Assembly (NCBI GenBank): GCA_023374045.1
Contig: CM041776.1
Location: 322,363,925-322,427,924, forward strand
From: Limonium bicolor
Lineage: Eukaryota > Streptophyta > Magnoliopsida > Caryophyllales > Plumbaginaceae
Length of the DNA: 64,000 bases
Direction of reading: 5' to 3'
This document shows, in pieces, positions 1-11,592 of the stretch (the first letter of the stretch is position 1; each line of letters begins with the position of its first letter). Below the pieces are notes generated by a model that was not told the origin of the DNA, did no database searches, and saw nothing but the letters and a program-made list of their open reading frames with translations. The position numbers were made by a program, and so were the translations under genes.

Positions 1-87
1 TTGCTTTGGTGAGTTGTATTCTCTTGTCAACCAGCTTGAAAATATTCTCCTACAACTGCTCAAAATGGTGTTCATATTTGTTTATAG

Positions 88-1655
88 GATACACAAGACT
101 GTTTCAGCCTGATAAACCAGTCACCAAGGGCCAAGCTGCAATTGCCTTGTCAACAGGGGAGGCAAGTGACATAGTCAGTGAAGAGCTCACCCGCATAGAG
201 GCAGAGTCCATGGCTGACAATGCAGTCGCAGCCCATAATGCATTGGTAGCCCAAGTTGAAGAGGATCTCAGTTCAAGTTTTGAGAAGGAACTCTTAGTGG
301 AGAGAGAAAAGATTAATGCTGTGGAAAAAATGGCTGATGAAGCAAGACAAGAATTGGAAAGGCTGCGGGAAGAAAGAGAGAAAGATAATGTAGCATTAAT
401 GAAGGAACGTACTGCTGTTGAATCAGAGATGGAGATTCTGTCTAGATTGAGGCAGGAGTTAGAAGAGCAGTTGGAGACTTTAATGGGTAAAAGGCTGAGA
501 TATCATTGGAAAAAGAACAGATTGAAAATCTGAAAAAACTACTGAAGAGGAAAAACCATGCCGTTGCCCGTTTACAATATGAGCTTGAGGTTGAGAGGAA
601 AGCTCTGTCCATGGCCAGGTAAGCATTTGGTATTTGGATGTACAATACTGATTTTTCTAAGCTAATTGTTATCATTTTTGGTTCTCTTGCCACTTATATC
701 ATAATGGATTGAAAATTATCATGTCATCTCTGAATGGATGCGTAGATGTGAACATCTAGCTCAAGCAGGTTGGTAGGTTGTTCATATCTGAACAGCTAGC
801 CATTTAACTTGCCTATCTTCAGTACAGTATCTTATGGTTTTGCTTTGTTATTTTCTTGTGCTGTTGGGGAGTATTGGTACCTTGGGGGTTGTGCAGTGAT
901 CTGGGTTTACGGAAAGAGTTGATGTAGCCTGTAGGAGGAAGGACGGATTAATAGATTTTTGTTGGGTGCTAACGTATACTTTGGTAATATTGTGTAGTTG
1001 TCTCTTTTATGGGATCCCTATGTTGTAACATTCACCTGCCTAGGAAGTTTAGATCGTGTGAAAGTATTCAAATCGTTGTTCTTTGCTAGAATCATTTTAT
1101 AATGTTTTCATTCTTCCCGTGGGTGAATAACCCCTCAGCTATTGACTTGTTTATGTTAGGGCATGGGCTGAGGATGAAGCTAAAAGAGTGAGAGAACATG
1201 CTAAAGCATTAGAAGAAGCTAGAGATCGCTGGGAGAAGCAAGGGCTTAAAGTCATTGTCGACCGCAAGCTTCAAGAAGAGGCTTCTCCAGATGATACATG
1301 GGTTAATGTTGAGAAACAACTCTCAGTTGATGATACCGTGTATAGGGCTGAGGCGCTGGTGGAAAAGCTTAAGAGGATGGCTGGAGAAGTGAGTGGGAAA
1401 TCTCTGGAAGCCATCAACTTGATTGTACTGAAGATAGTCTCCATTATTGCAGCTCTGAAAGATTGGTCTTCCATGGCCAGTGAACGAGCCATTGAACTGA
1501 AAAATGGTGCAATTTTGAAAGTGGGCGAGTCCATGCAAGAATTGCAGCATAGTACCTCTGGCTTCAGTGTTGCCTTTCAAGATGGAGCAAAGCGGGCTGC
1601 TGTTGACTGCAAGGAAAGTGTTGAGAAGCTCACTCAAAAGTTCAAGGCATCATGA
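88..1655 (+). CDS. SLH-domain chloroplast protein, 3' two exons (partial)
   Basis: This is the C-terminal part of a plant SLH-domain protein; the closest family I recognise is Arabidopsis At5g23890/At5g52410, predicted to be plastid-associated and of unknown biochemical role. The first visible exon runs from 88 (after a TTTATAG acceptor) to 618. It opens with the end of the SLH region (TRLFQPDKPVTKGQAAIAL) and continues into a long charged coiled coil rich in E, K and R. A GT-AG intron (619-1159) separates it from the last exon (1160-1655), which holds the AWAEDEAKR segment, a conserved amphipathic/hydrophobic stretch and the stop. The splice joint is in phase (AG|G = Arg). Near 488 one base is missing in an A run (after LMG), which puts the last ~40 codons of exon 1 out of frame. 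The next frame restores a normal coiled coil up to the donor, so I read this as a sequence error or a recent frameshift. The 5' exons lie outside the window. Confidence 0.85.
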
Positions 1656-2814
1656 TCTTGCTATGTATATACCTCTACCCCTGCACCCAAAATAAACATT
1701 TTTGAAAGCAGTTTCACGTAACAAGTTCCCTCGCGTTCGCTCCCGTCCCTCTCAGTTGTGCAGTAGAGGAGTTACAGGTATGGACCTTGCTGATACTTGG
1801 GAGTGTAACCAGCAGTATAATACTTGAGCTAACCTATAAATGCTCCCACTTAATAAAGGAGTCCGGAAGCGCATTGGGAACATTCATGTTGTAAGACTAT
1901 TATGTAAAATGTAGATGATCGAATCTGCAACTTTTCGTGTAGGCTGAACATTCACGGGGATACTTTTGTACCACTTTCAAGCTTTTAGTAAATACCTAAA
2001 AATAACGAAGCAGCTCCACCGTAAGCGAGTGTTACATTTGTTGTACGAGCGGCTTATGAGTAGCATGCCTCTGAATTGGAAAAGTTGTGCTTTGGTGGGA
2101 TGTATACTCCTTGCTGTACTTCTGTGGTAATCTTGGAGCCGAGATAAAGACACTGGTAAATAGCATGCAAATAAGTTATAAAATTTGTTATGTGCGTAGT
2201 TGCTTATATGATAAAAAATACTAATACTATTGTTTTCTCAGAGCAAGGGTTATTGTAGTTTGCCATCAAATCATAATTAGGACATAATGACAGCAGACCC
2301 GATATTCATATTATACAAGAGAAAGGACCAATCCCCAGCTAAAAAATGGCCTAGACACGTCACTCACTAACACATTACTAACTAACAAATCTTTTGGTGT
2401 GAGGACAAACCGGAGGTTGTAAACGTAAAATACTTCAAAAGAAAATTAGAAATACAAATAACAGAGATCATAAGAGTCCTTGTAAACCCTGCGAAATAGG
2501 CAAACTTTGAGGCTATCCCAATAGATTCTTAGAATAGACCACTGGAGCGTGAGCATTGAAAGTAGTGGAAACAAGAAGTCTTATTCACTTTGTTGGGTTG
2601 TTTTTTTTTTCCTTCGAAACTTATATGTAATTGTATCTAAGAGCCGATAGAGTCAACGCAAGAGTAAGTTGTTGCATTCTTATTGGTTATCCACATTTTA
2701 AAAGGGGTACATACTGCTAAATTTAAAAAATAAATATATTATATATTCAATAAAGATCAGAAACAACGATGTTTACCCACTTTAAAAACCTACCCTAATA
2801 CCAAGGGGAAGTCT
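1656..2814. other. 3' UTR of the SLH gene and AT-rich intergenic DNA
   Basis: The first ~200-450 bases look like 3' untranslated sequence (AATAAA-like words near 1690 and 1852). The rest is AT-rich, and I see no coding signal up to the Copia insertion at 2820. Confidence 0.5.
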
Positions 2815-2819
2815 TACAG

Positions 2820-3054
2820 TAGTAAAATAGGGTAAAGTATTATGATAAGATACCGATAAAGATGATGATTGGCAGAATGTTCCGGCGCACTGTACGCCTT
2901 GTATTCATTGCATTTATATAGTTCTGTCTATACAAGATACACTAGCGAACTAGGGTAAACTAACATTCGCAAGGGCCAAGGCCCATTACAGATAAAACCA
3001 TTAATGGGCTAGTGAATAAGCCCAACTAAAACATCGACGGCCTATACGTTATTA
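2820..3054 (-). repeat. Copia 3' LTR (235 bp)
   Basis: This is a direct repeat of 7276-7512. On the plus strand it runs TAGTAAAATAGGG ... CGTTATTA. It is the downstream LTR for the minus-strand element, next to the purine tract at 3055-3063 (GCGGGAGGA on the minus strand). Confidence 0.93.
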
Positions 3055-3066
3055 TCCTCCCGCGAG

Positions 3067-6000
3067 TCAAAGTTCCCTAGCAAGGGCAATTTTTGACCGG
3101 ATGCCCAGAAATTGAGAAGTTAACAAAGGCTTAGTCAGGGTGTCGGCCAACTGAGAAGACGAAGGGAGATGTTGTACTTGCAAAGATCCATTCTTGATTC
3201 TCTCTCGGACAAAGTGGTAGTCTAAAGATACATGCTTTACTCTGCTATGGAGAATCGGATTCGATGCCAGGTAAGTGGCTCCGAGATTGTCGCAGTGTAT
3301 ATCGGTGGATTTTTCAAATGTAACCCTAATTCTGCCATTATCTTGAATCCAGAGAAGTTCTGCTGCGCCATTGGCAAGAGCTTTGTACTCTGCTTCGGTG
3401 GACGATCGGGAGACATGCGGTTGTTTACGAGCGCTCCAAGAGACTAAGTGAGGTCCGAGAAAAACGAGATAGCCACCTGTTGACCGGCGGTCAAGCAGCA
3501 CCCGCCCCAGTCTGCGTCGGTGTACGCCGTGAGAAGGCCTGGAGGCTCGGAGGAGAAGACAGCCCCAACTGCTTCGAACCAAGGAGATAGCGCAGTATGC
3601 GCTTCACCGCTTGTCAGTGGACTTCAAGGGGTGAGTGCAGGTATTGACAGACTTTGTTTACAGCAAAAGATATATCTGGTCTTGTAAATGACAAGTACTG
3701 TAACTACCTACAATACTGCGATATTGAGTAGGGTTTTGATATGGGGGTGAATCAACGGTCCAGACTAATGGTAGGCGACATAGGTGTAGAAACCGGTTTA
3801 CTGTTTGACATGTCTGCGCGTTCTAGAATGCTGTTGATATACTGAGTTTGGGATAAAAATAACCCAGATGTGAGCGAGAAACAGAGATGCCCAAAAAGAA
3901 TTGTAAGGCCCCAATGTCAGTAATAGGAAAGTGGGTAGAAAAGGAATGGATAAATTTGTGGAGAAGGGAAGTGGAGGAACCGGTTAATAGGATGTCGTCT
4001 ACATATACGAGGAGATAGACAGTATCTTTCCCTTGTATATAATAAAGAGAGAGGTGTCGGATTTTGAAAAACAAACCCCAAACTTACCAGAAACGCACTT
4101 AGCTTAGCATACCAAGCCCTCGGGGACTGTTTCAGACCATAAGAGATCTTCTGAGATGACAAACATGGTTTGGAAATTTAGGACTTGCAAAACCAGGAGG
4201 CTGCTTAACATAAACAGTTTCAGTCAAATCCCCATGCAGAAAGGCGTTTTTAACATCGATTTGCTGAAGTGGCCAGTTATTAGATACTGCAACAGAGAGA
4301 ACTAAGCGAATAGTTGAGTGTTTTATGACCGGACTATAGGTTTCAGTATAATCATGGCCATAAGATTGTGCAAATCCCTGAGCCACAAGGCGAGCTCTGC
4401 GCTTAGTGATATTTCCATTAGAATCTCGCTTAGTACGAAACACCCACTTAGTCCCCAGTAGATTCATATCAGAATTAGGAGGAACTAGATCCCATGTGTG
4501 CGTCTGGTCAAGAGCCTGTAGCTCCTGTTGCATAGCATCAATCCACTCAGAGTGGGTTAGGGCCTGTTTGAGAGTGGGCAATTCAGGAACAGTAGTAGTG
4601 TAGTGAGTTTGATATGGGATAGTGCCATCAGTACGACAGAGAGGCTTAAGAGAGTTTGTTTTGGTTCGGGTGACCATAGGGTGGATGTTTGTAGAAGGTG
4701 GGATAGGAGGATCTGGTGAGGGTAATTCAGGTTGAGGAAGATTTGCAGATTCTGTAGATGTGGAAAGGTTGGTTTTGTGGAGATGAGGTGTTTAGGTGAG
4801 TTTGAAGTGGTTGACGACAATGGAGAGGACACAGGAGAGTGTGAGTGTGTATTAGTGGAGATGTTGGGGGAGTTTGGTGTCTGCACAGAGGTGGTAGGGT
4901 CAGAATCTGTGGGAGTATTTGGAGGAAGAGAGGGTGTTGTATCTGGAATTAGAAAGGAGTAGGTATGTAGAGATGACTTTTGTGGAGAAACCGGAGGTTG
5001 ATAAGCAAAAGGGAATTTAGATTCATTGAAAATGACATCTCTAGAAGTGTAGAGACGGTTTGTAGGCAAGTGGAGACATAGGTAACCAGTTTGATTTGGG
5101 GAATAGCCCACAAAAACACACTCCTCAGATCGGTGAGACAACTTGTTGTGCTGAAAAGGTCTGAGGTTTGGAAAACAAGCCGAACCAAACACCCTTAAAA
5201 GAGAGTAAGTAGGATCTTTGTGAAACAATAGCTGATAGGGTGAGTGATGTTGAAGCACAACAGTGGGAGTGCGGTTTAGTAAATATGCAGCTGCCTTAAA
5301 AGCATAAGACCAATAAGTAAGAGGCATAGAAGCTTGAGCCATGAGGGTAATACCTTTATCCACAATGTGTCTGTTTCTGGATTCAACCAATCCATTCTGC
5401 TGATGTGAGTATGGACAGATAAACCGATGGTGAATACCCTTTTCTTGAAAAGAGACATTAGGGCCTTAAACTCACCCCCATTGTCTGTTTGGACAGACTT
5501 GACGGTAGAATTAAAATAGTTATGAACCAGATTAAGAAAAACTGGAACAATTTGTTTAACCTCAGATTTGGTATGAAGGGGAAATAACCAGACATAACAG
5601 GAAAAATCATCCACAATAAGCAAAAAGTACCGATAACCATCAACAGAAGTAGCAAACGCAGGGCCCCAAACATCCATAAACAATAATTCAAAAGGGTATG
5701 TGGACTTGCTAGAAGAGGAAAAATGAGGTTGAGCATGGCTCTTCCCAACACAGCAAGCATAGCAAAATTGTGGGGGTTTTGAATCTGAAACTGGTAAATG
5801 AAAACGAGCTAAAGTATGTTTAGTAGTAGGCATAGAAGGATGGCCCAAGCGCCAGTGCCAAATGTAGTGGTGGTTTTGTATGAACTGTTCAGCTGAGGAG
5901 CTGTTATAGCTTGAGAGCCTTGAGTACCAGCTGCTTTAGGAATGCTGTAAACACCATGCTTAACAGGTCCTTGAAGAAGAACCTGTGAGTTTGACAATCC

Positions 6001-7243
6001 TTCAAGATAAAGTAATATGGGTGAAACTCAAAGTATGTATTGTTATCCACACAAAAACGGTGAACAGATAATAGGTGCTTGTTTAGGTAAGGACTATGAA
6101 ACATATGATTCAAATGATATGATCTGGTAGGTGTAATAAGAGAGCCCCTACCCTGATGAGTGATGGGAAGAGAAGAGCCATCACCAAGCCCAATAGCTTC
6201 TGAACCAGTGTAATCAGATGACCCCAGATTTAGACGAGAGAAATCTCCTGTGAAATGATGAGAAGCAGCGGTATCGGGAAGCCATTCAGAGGAATTAAAA
6301 GCTGAGTTATATGTGGTGTTGTTTGCTGTGAATGAATCTGGAGGTAGAGACTGGTAAGTCTGATTAAACGATGCCAGCAATCCTTTGCCATATGTCCTTT
6401 CTTTGAACAGATTTGACAAGTAACTCTGTTGTCTGGTTGTCCAGAAAATATTGGCTATTGCTGTTGCTGCCTCTGCCTTGATTGTTTCTGCCATTGTTAG
6501 AGGTGTAACTAGTGGCATTGGCTGTAGTAGTAGAATTAGCACTAACAGAACTTGTAAGTTGCTGATTCTGCTGACTTAGAGTAACCTCAAACTGCATAAG
6601 GTTACTTAAGATTTCAAAGGGAGCAAACTGAGTTCCAGAAGACAGAATTATAGTGGTAATTGGATTATATTCTGGTGGAAGTCCCCTCAAAAGGAAGGTT
6701 CGAAATTTTTATTTGACACGGTGTGTCCGGCTCCTGCAAGAGAATAAACTAGATTTCTTGCTCTATTATAATACTCAGCAATACTCTCATCTCCCTTCTT
6801 TGTGATACTTGCAAGTTGCAGGTGATAATGCCCAAACTGGGCCTCTGATTGGGCCGCATAGATGCCATGGAGGCGATTCCACAAGTCCTTAGACGTTTTG
6901 CACCCGACCGAGGAAACAATTACTTGCTCGGTAAGTGTCATATAAATCACAGACATAATAAGTTGGTCCTGGTTAATCCATTTTGCAAACTCTGGGTTTG
7001 ATTTCCATTTATAATTTGAGAGGGACACGCATATGACTCATCAACAAATTTATACAGGTCATTGCCTTTCAGGAAGGGAGTGATAGTGGTCTGCCAAAGG
7101 TTGAAGTTGTTTTGGGATAGTTTGATTAAATTACCTGCAGCTGAGAGGAAAGATTGAGAACTGGTTGTTGCAGCAGAGGTTGTAGACGACAAACTTGCTG
7201 ATGAGGGAGTGCCATGGCTCTCATTCCCAGGTGGATCCGCCAT
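3067..7243 (-). pseudogene. Copia gag-pol polyprotein, frame-broken
   Basis: This is the element's single polyprotein gene, read from 7243 down. Gag (about 7243-6370) starts MADPPGNESHG and has the UBN2-type core (KDLWNRLHGIYAAQ). The protease active site is WLPDTAASHH near 6275, a DTA variant of the usual DSGAS. The GAG-pre-integrase/integrase part (about 5850-5280) shows the C-x-x-C motif and the D and DNGGEF catalytic positions. RT (about 4680-3820) carries KWVFRTKRD, DVKNAFLHGDL and the YVDD box near 4005-3994. RNase H (about 3580-3070) shows SSTEAEYKAL and the HCDNLGA region. Frameshifts separate most of these blocks, so no intact polyprotein is encoded as written. Confidence 0.9.
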
Positions 7244-7263
7244 AATTTTCAGTGGCTTTTAGA

Positions 7264-7275
7264 GCTCTGATACCA
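7264..7275 (-). other. Primer-binding site, initiator tRNA-Met type
   Basis: The minus strand reads TGGTATCAGAGC, the standard plant retrotransposon PBS. It directly follows the 5' LTR with no spacer. Confidence 0.93.
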
Positions 7276-7512
7276 TAGTAAATAGGGTAAAGTATTATGA
7301 TAAGATACCGATAAAGATGATGATTGGCAGAATGTTCCGGCGCACTGTACGCCTTGTATTCATTGCATTTATATAGTTCTGTCTATACAAGAGATACGCT
7401 AGCGAACTAGGGTAAACTAACATTGCAAGGGCCAAGGCCCATTACAGATAAAACCATTAATGGGCTAGTGAGAATAAGCCCAACTAAAACATCGACGGCC
7501 TATACGTTATTA
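7276..7512 (-). repeat. Copia 5' LTR (237 bp)
   Basis: This direct repeat of 2820-3054 differs by a handful of substitutions and 1-2 bp indels, for example GATACGC versus GATACAC and AGTGAGAATAAG versus AGTGAATAAG. Confidence 0.93.
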
Positions 7513-7517
7513 TACAG

Positions 7518-8310
7518 CAGCTCATTCACTCTGATATAAGTCATGATGTTATAAGAAGGACCATACTTCAATTTTTCTCGCGATAACTATTTTGGTAATT
7601 GAAGTATACGATGTTTGGCAGTTGAGGTTGTTTTTGTACTCAAATAGTAGCTTTTAGTATTTTTTTTATTACCAAAAATTGATTAATTTTTAGTAAAATT
7701 TGGTGGCATAAAATTTTATACCTAATGATTGTTTTGACTTTTGGTTTTTTATCACCTCAAAATATTATTTTAACTACAAATTACACTCAACTACATATTA
7801 TATGATGTAGTCAACTTGCTTGTATTTGCACATTTTTTCTATGAGATATCGCATTACATACATCCAACTTGCTTGCATTTGCACACTTTTTATATGAAAT
7901 ATCACATTATGTTCTGTTATGTGGTGTATATCTCAATAAATAAAGCGGATATACATTTTAGCAAAACTGATTGTATATTTTTTTTCCTAAATGCGCTATA
8001 TGCATATAAAAGATGTACTTTCCTGATAAGAATAATGTATTCCGGATGTAGGAAAGTCAAGCTGATCTTTAATTACCTAAAATGTTATACTATTAACTTT
8101 AATAGTTGTTTTACGCCAATAACTGTTTGACTTTTAGTTTCTAATAATGATGATGTTTATTATCAATTTACACAGTACTTTCCATCACCAAAATTTTTCC
8201 CTCTGTTATTTATTGTGAATTTCTGCGCCTGGTTATGACTTATACTATCGTACAATAAATTCCCAACAATTTAAAAATGTATATAAAAGATAATTCAATA
8301 TGTGTTATAC
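7518..8310. other. AT-rich intergenic DNA
   Basis: No conserved protein or RNA signal is visible. The short open frames here are low-complexity AT-rich translations. Confidence 0.5.
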
Positions 8311-9030
8311 AAGTTAAAATCATATTATTATTTACCTATATATATAAATGCATATCACATAGAGTACTCTTAATTATTAAAAATATCTGAGTTTCTAATT
8401 GTAAAAAATGTTATTAATTTTTATGTATAGTGACCAATTTCAACATCTACCTTATCAAACCAGAGCCCATCCAACTAAAAATCCACAATTAGAATTACCT
8501 TTCTCAACCAGAGAGGTCATGGGATAGCAGGTAGACCTCAATATCTTGTGAGGTCATTCACAACAATGGTTTTTGACACGGTTACATAAGTAAAAACTAA
8601 ATAGAAAAAGATTAATAGTGATATGAAAGAGAGAAAAAGAAAAATGCTCACTTATAGGAGTAGAGTGCGTCACATAAGTTGTAAAGTTAAAATCATATTA
8701 TTATATACCTATATATAAAAATACATATCACATAAAGTACTCTTAATTATAAAAAATATCTAGTTTCTAATTGTAAAAAATGTTAGTAATCTTTATGTAT
8801 ATTAACCAATCTGAACGTTTACCTTACCAAACCAGAGCCCATCCATGATTCCACTAAAAATCCACAATTCTATATACCTTTCTTAGCTAGAGAGGTCAGG
8901 GGATAACAGGTAGACCTCAATATCTTGTGAGGGCAACAATGGTTTTTGACAAGATCACATAAGTAAAAAATTAAGTAGAAACAAAGTAATAGTGATATGA
9001 AATTGAAAAATATTGCTCACATATAGGAGG
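8311..9030. repeat. Tandem duplication, two copies of ~373/350 bp
   Basis: The words AAGTTAAAATCATATTATTA, CACATA.AGTACTCTTAATTA, CCAGAGCCCATCCA and GGTAGACCTCAATATCTTGTG occur in the same order in 8311-8683 and 8684-9030. The copies differ by substitutions and small deletions. Nothing in them looks coding. Confidence 0.85.
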
Positions 9031-9069
9031 AGAGTGTGAAAGAAATCAGAGTAATAAATTGCTTCAAAC

Positions 9070-9980
9070 CCCCCTCCCCTAAGGTGTGGGAATATTACAA
9101 TTTAGCATCTTCAGTTTATCCATATATCTTTCAACCCTCCCCTTGAGGTATGAGGTTTTTGACGGTGAGCCTCCAAAACTATACATTTGTTTATTTAGGC
9201 ATTAATTACATCCGGTCTAGCAACCTCTTCACATCACATTGTCACAACCGACAATACCTAATACACAATCACACAATCTCACTATCTCTTTCTTTTTATC
9301 CGTCTCTATTAATAAATCACATTTTCTCTCTCCTATCACTAAAATGAAGAAAAATGACTCCAACTAAGTAACAAATATGACACAATGAGAGACAATCTAA
9401 CATGTTAAGGGATAAAATGATAAGTCATAAGATATATATTGATAACTTGAAGATGCTAACTTGTCAGAAAACATATTTATGATTTTGAGGACCCACTGTC
9501 AAGAACCCCATACTTCGAGGGGGTTGAAAGATATATTGATTATTTGAAGATGCTAACTTGTACTATTGGCACACCTATGAGGTTTACAGTAATTTACTCA
9601 AGAACTTATAATAATATTTTTTAACTATTTCCTGGTACGACAATATGACACGATGAGAGACAATCTAACATGTCAAGGGATAAAATATTAGGTCAGAAGA
9701 TATATTGATAGCTAGAAGATGCTAACTCATCAGGAAACATATTTATGATTGTGAGGACCCACTGTCAGGAACCCCATAGTTCGAGGGGTTGAAAGATGTA
9801 TCGATAATTTGAAGATGCTAACTTATACTATCGACACACCTATGGGGCTTAGAGTAATTTACTCAAGAAATTATAATAATATATTTTAAACTATTTCCTA
9901 GTACGATAATTTGAAGATATTAATTTATAATATCACACATTTAGAGAATTCACTCAAAAAATTATAATAATATTTTTTTG
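9070..9980. repeat. 268-bp tandem repeat with an inverted partial copy upstream
   Basis: Copies 9376-9643 and 9644-9912 both start at a TATGACACRATGAGAGACAA word and contain GAGGACCCACTGTCA and TTGAAAGATRTAT. A third truncated copy follows to about 9980. The segment 9075-9165 is a reverse-complement relative of 9500-9595 (both carry the GGTTGAAAGATATAT ... GAAGATGCTAA block). This suggests a decayed foldback or terminal-inverted-repeat element. Confidence 0.75.
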
Positions 9981-10073
9981 GAGGGAATATACGCCTTTGG
10001 AACCGAGCGAGCTTAAGCGTACGGTTATAACCATGGTACCGGAGCTGGAAATATCCCTTTTTCTTACAACTTA

Positions 10074-10683
10074 AGGAAAATTACATTGCTCATCCATGAG
10101 GTATTGATGAATTACAATGTCCACCCATGAGTGTTAGAATATTATAGTACCCACCCATGAGATGTTAAGAAATTACAATACTCATCCATGAGTTTTAGAA
10201 AATTACAATGTCCACTCATGTACTTATCAAAAAGAGATGAAATCGAATATGTAAAGTAATGATTACCTTAAGAAACAACTTAGACAATGGTAAAAAAATT
10301 AAAAACCCTAAATTAATCTTATGATCACTTAGAAGTCAAATAAATGAAACATGCCTATAAATAACAAAATAAAGAAATACAATCAAATAAAATTAGGTGA
10401 ACATATATGTAATTCCTCGTAATTTTTATACGTTTTTTCTTCATTTTATCACTCTAACATTGCACGGTGTAAATTAGGTTTTTTTATTGCTTTACATATT
10501 TGAATTGATTAATCAATGTAAAATTTACTTACATCTTTGATTTTCACCTCATTTTGATAAGTACATGGGTGGATATTGTAATTTTCTAAAACTCATAGGT
10601 GGGTATTGTAATTTCTTAATATCTCATGAGTGGGCATTGTAATTTTCTAAAACTCAATGGGTGGGTATTGTAATTTTTATTAT
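10074..10683. mobile_element. Foldback/MITE-like element with minisatellite arms
   Basis: The left arm (10074-10262) and right arm (about 10490-10683) are reverse complements. Each arm consists of several ~35-bp units with the core AATTACAATRYCCACCCATGAG, five units on the left and four on the right. A possible 6-bp target duplication AACTTA flanks it (10068-10073 and 10684-10689). No transposase is present, so it would be non-autonomous. Confidence 0.75.
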
Positions 10684-10689
10684 AACTTA

Positions 10690-11592
10690 TCTACCATAAT
10701 GCCTTTGTTCTGTCAACCCAACGTTAAGATGATTGACCTTCTCAGCAGCTCTCCCTGTCTCTCTGTCATGATTACTTCGTGGGTGGAAGTATCTACCCAT
10801 GGTTTCCACACCGTATATTGAAGCCTGCTACGGGCCTTTGACTTGTAGGTAGCCGCCCTCCGTTGCTTCCTTTTCTTACACCTACTTGCCCTTTGTAAGT
10901 AATATTCGGATCCGTATGCCTGTGCACCTCGAGTCTCCAACCTCTTGCTTGTAAACTGCAGGAGTGAGAGACCTACAATTTTCATTAATCCTTCTGAAAT
11001 TTTGACCTTCAGTTCTCCTAGTTCTACTCCGAAAGTAATTGAGTGCCTGTTGGAACTGTATTCAACTGCCAGGTAAACGTGAATTCGACTCGATTAAGTC
11101 CCTTTTAGCCAATGGGTTTTGAGTTAATGGCCCATCATTCTTTCACTTAACTGTTGGCGGTGTTCTGGATTTCCTTAATCAGTTCTGCTTGCCCATTCCG
11201 CTTTGATTCTTCATTGGTAGCCGATTTATTCTTGTTTGATTACTTATCTTATTCTTTTGCTATCTCTACTGCCAAAATAAGGAGGGATTAGCTTGGTTGA
11301 TTTTCCTTTGGAGCGCAACTTGATCAGTGTATCCTGTATTTTCAATTGCTGATTTTCAATGTAGCCTATTATTTTTCTTGCCGGTGTAATGTGGAATTAC
11401 CTTCTTGCTACCCAGGTTCTAGTTTTGTCCCTCAAAATTGCCGGCTTAAAGCGATAATTTGAAGTCCACAAATTCCGCACCCTATTGTTCATGAGCAATC
11501 ATTCTCTATTAGTACGAAATCCTTCTCCGAAAACTGAAACAACAGAGCCAGTACACTCAATCTATGTTAACCTTCATAGACCATAGAGGACA
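10690..11592 (+). promoter_or_regulatory. Upstream region and probable 5' UTR of the hydrolase gene
   Basis: Base composition changes here to genic, less AT-rich sequence. A possible 5' UTR donor (CCAG|GTAAACG at about 11072) and an acceptor just before the ATG (CCATAG near 11586) would give a leader intron. This is inferred from splice-like words only. Confidence 0.35.

Larger units (their letters stand above)
2820..7512 (-). mobile_element. Ty1/Copia LTR retrotransposon, decayed
   Basis: This is a 4.69-kb Copia element in minus orientation. The two LTRs (2820-3054 and 7276-7512) are nearly identical and differ mainly by small indels. The element is flanked by a perfect 5-bp target duplication TACAG (2815-2819 and 7513-7517). 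The LTRs begin with TA and end with TA on the element strand instead of the canonical TG...CA. A primer-binding site complementary to initiator tRNA-Met directly abuts the upstream LTR, and a purine tract abuts the downstream LTR. The order gag, protease, integrase, RT, RNase H (integrase before RT) defines Copia. The small size and short LTRs fit the Ale/Ivana-like lineages, but I cannot settle the lineage. The coding region has several frame breaks. Confidence 0.95.

Noticed and set aside
10713..10985. 90-codon minus-strand open frame upstream of the hydrolase
   Set aside because: It has no recognisable motif and overlaps the likely 5' UTR/promoter of the plus-strand gene.
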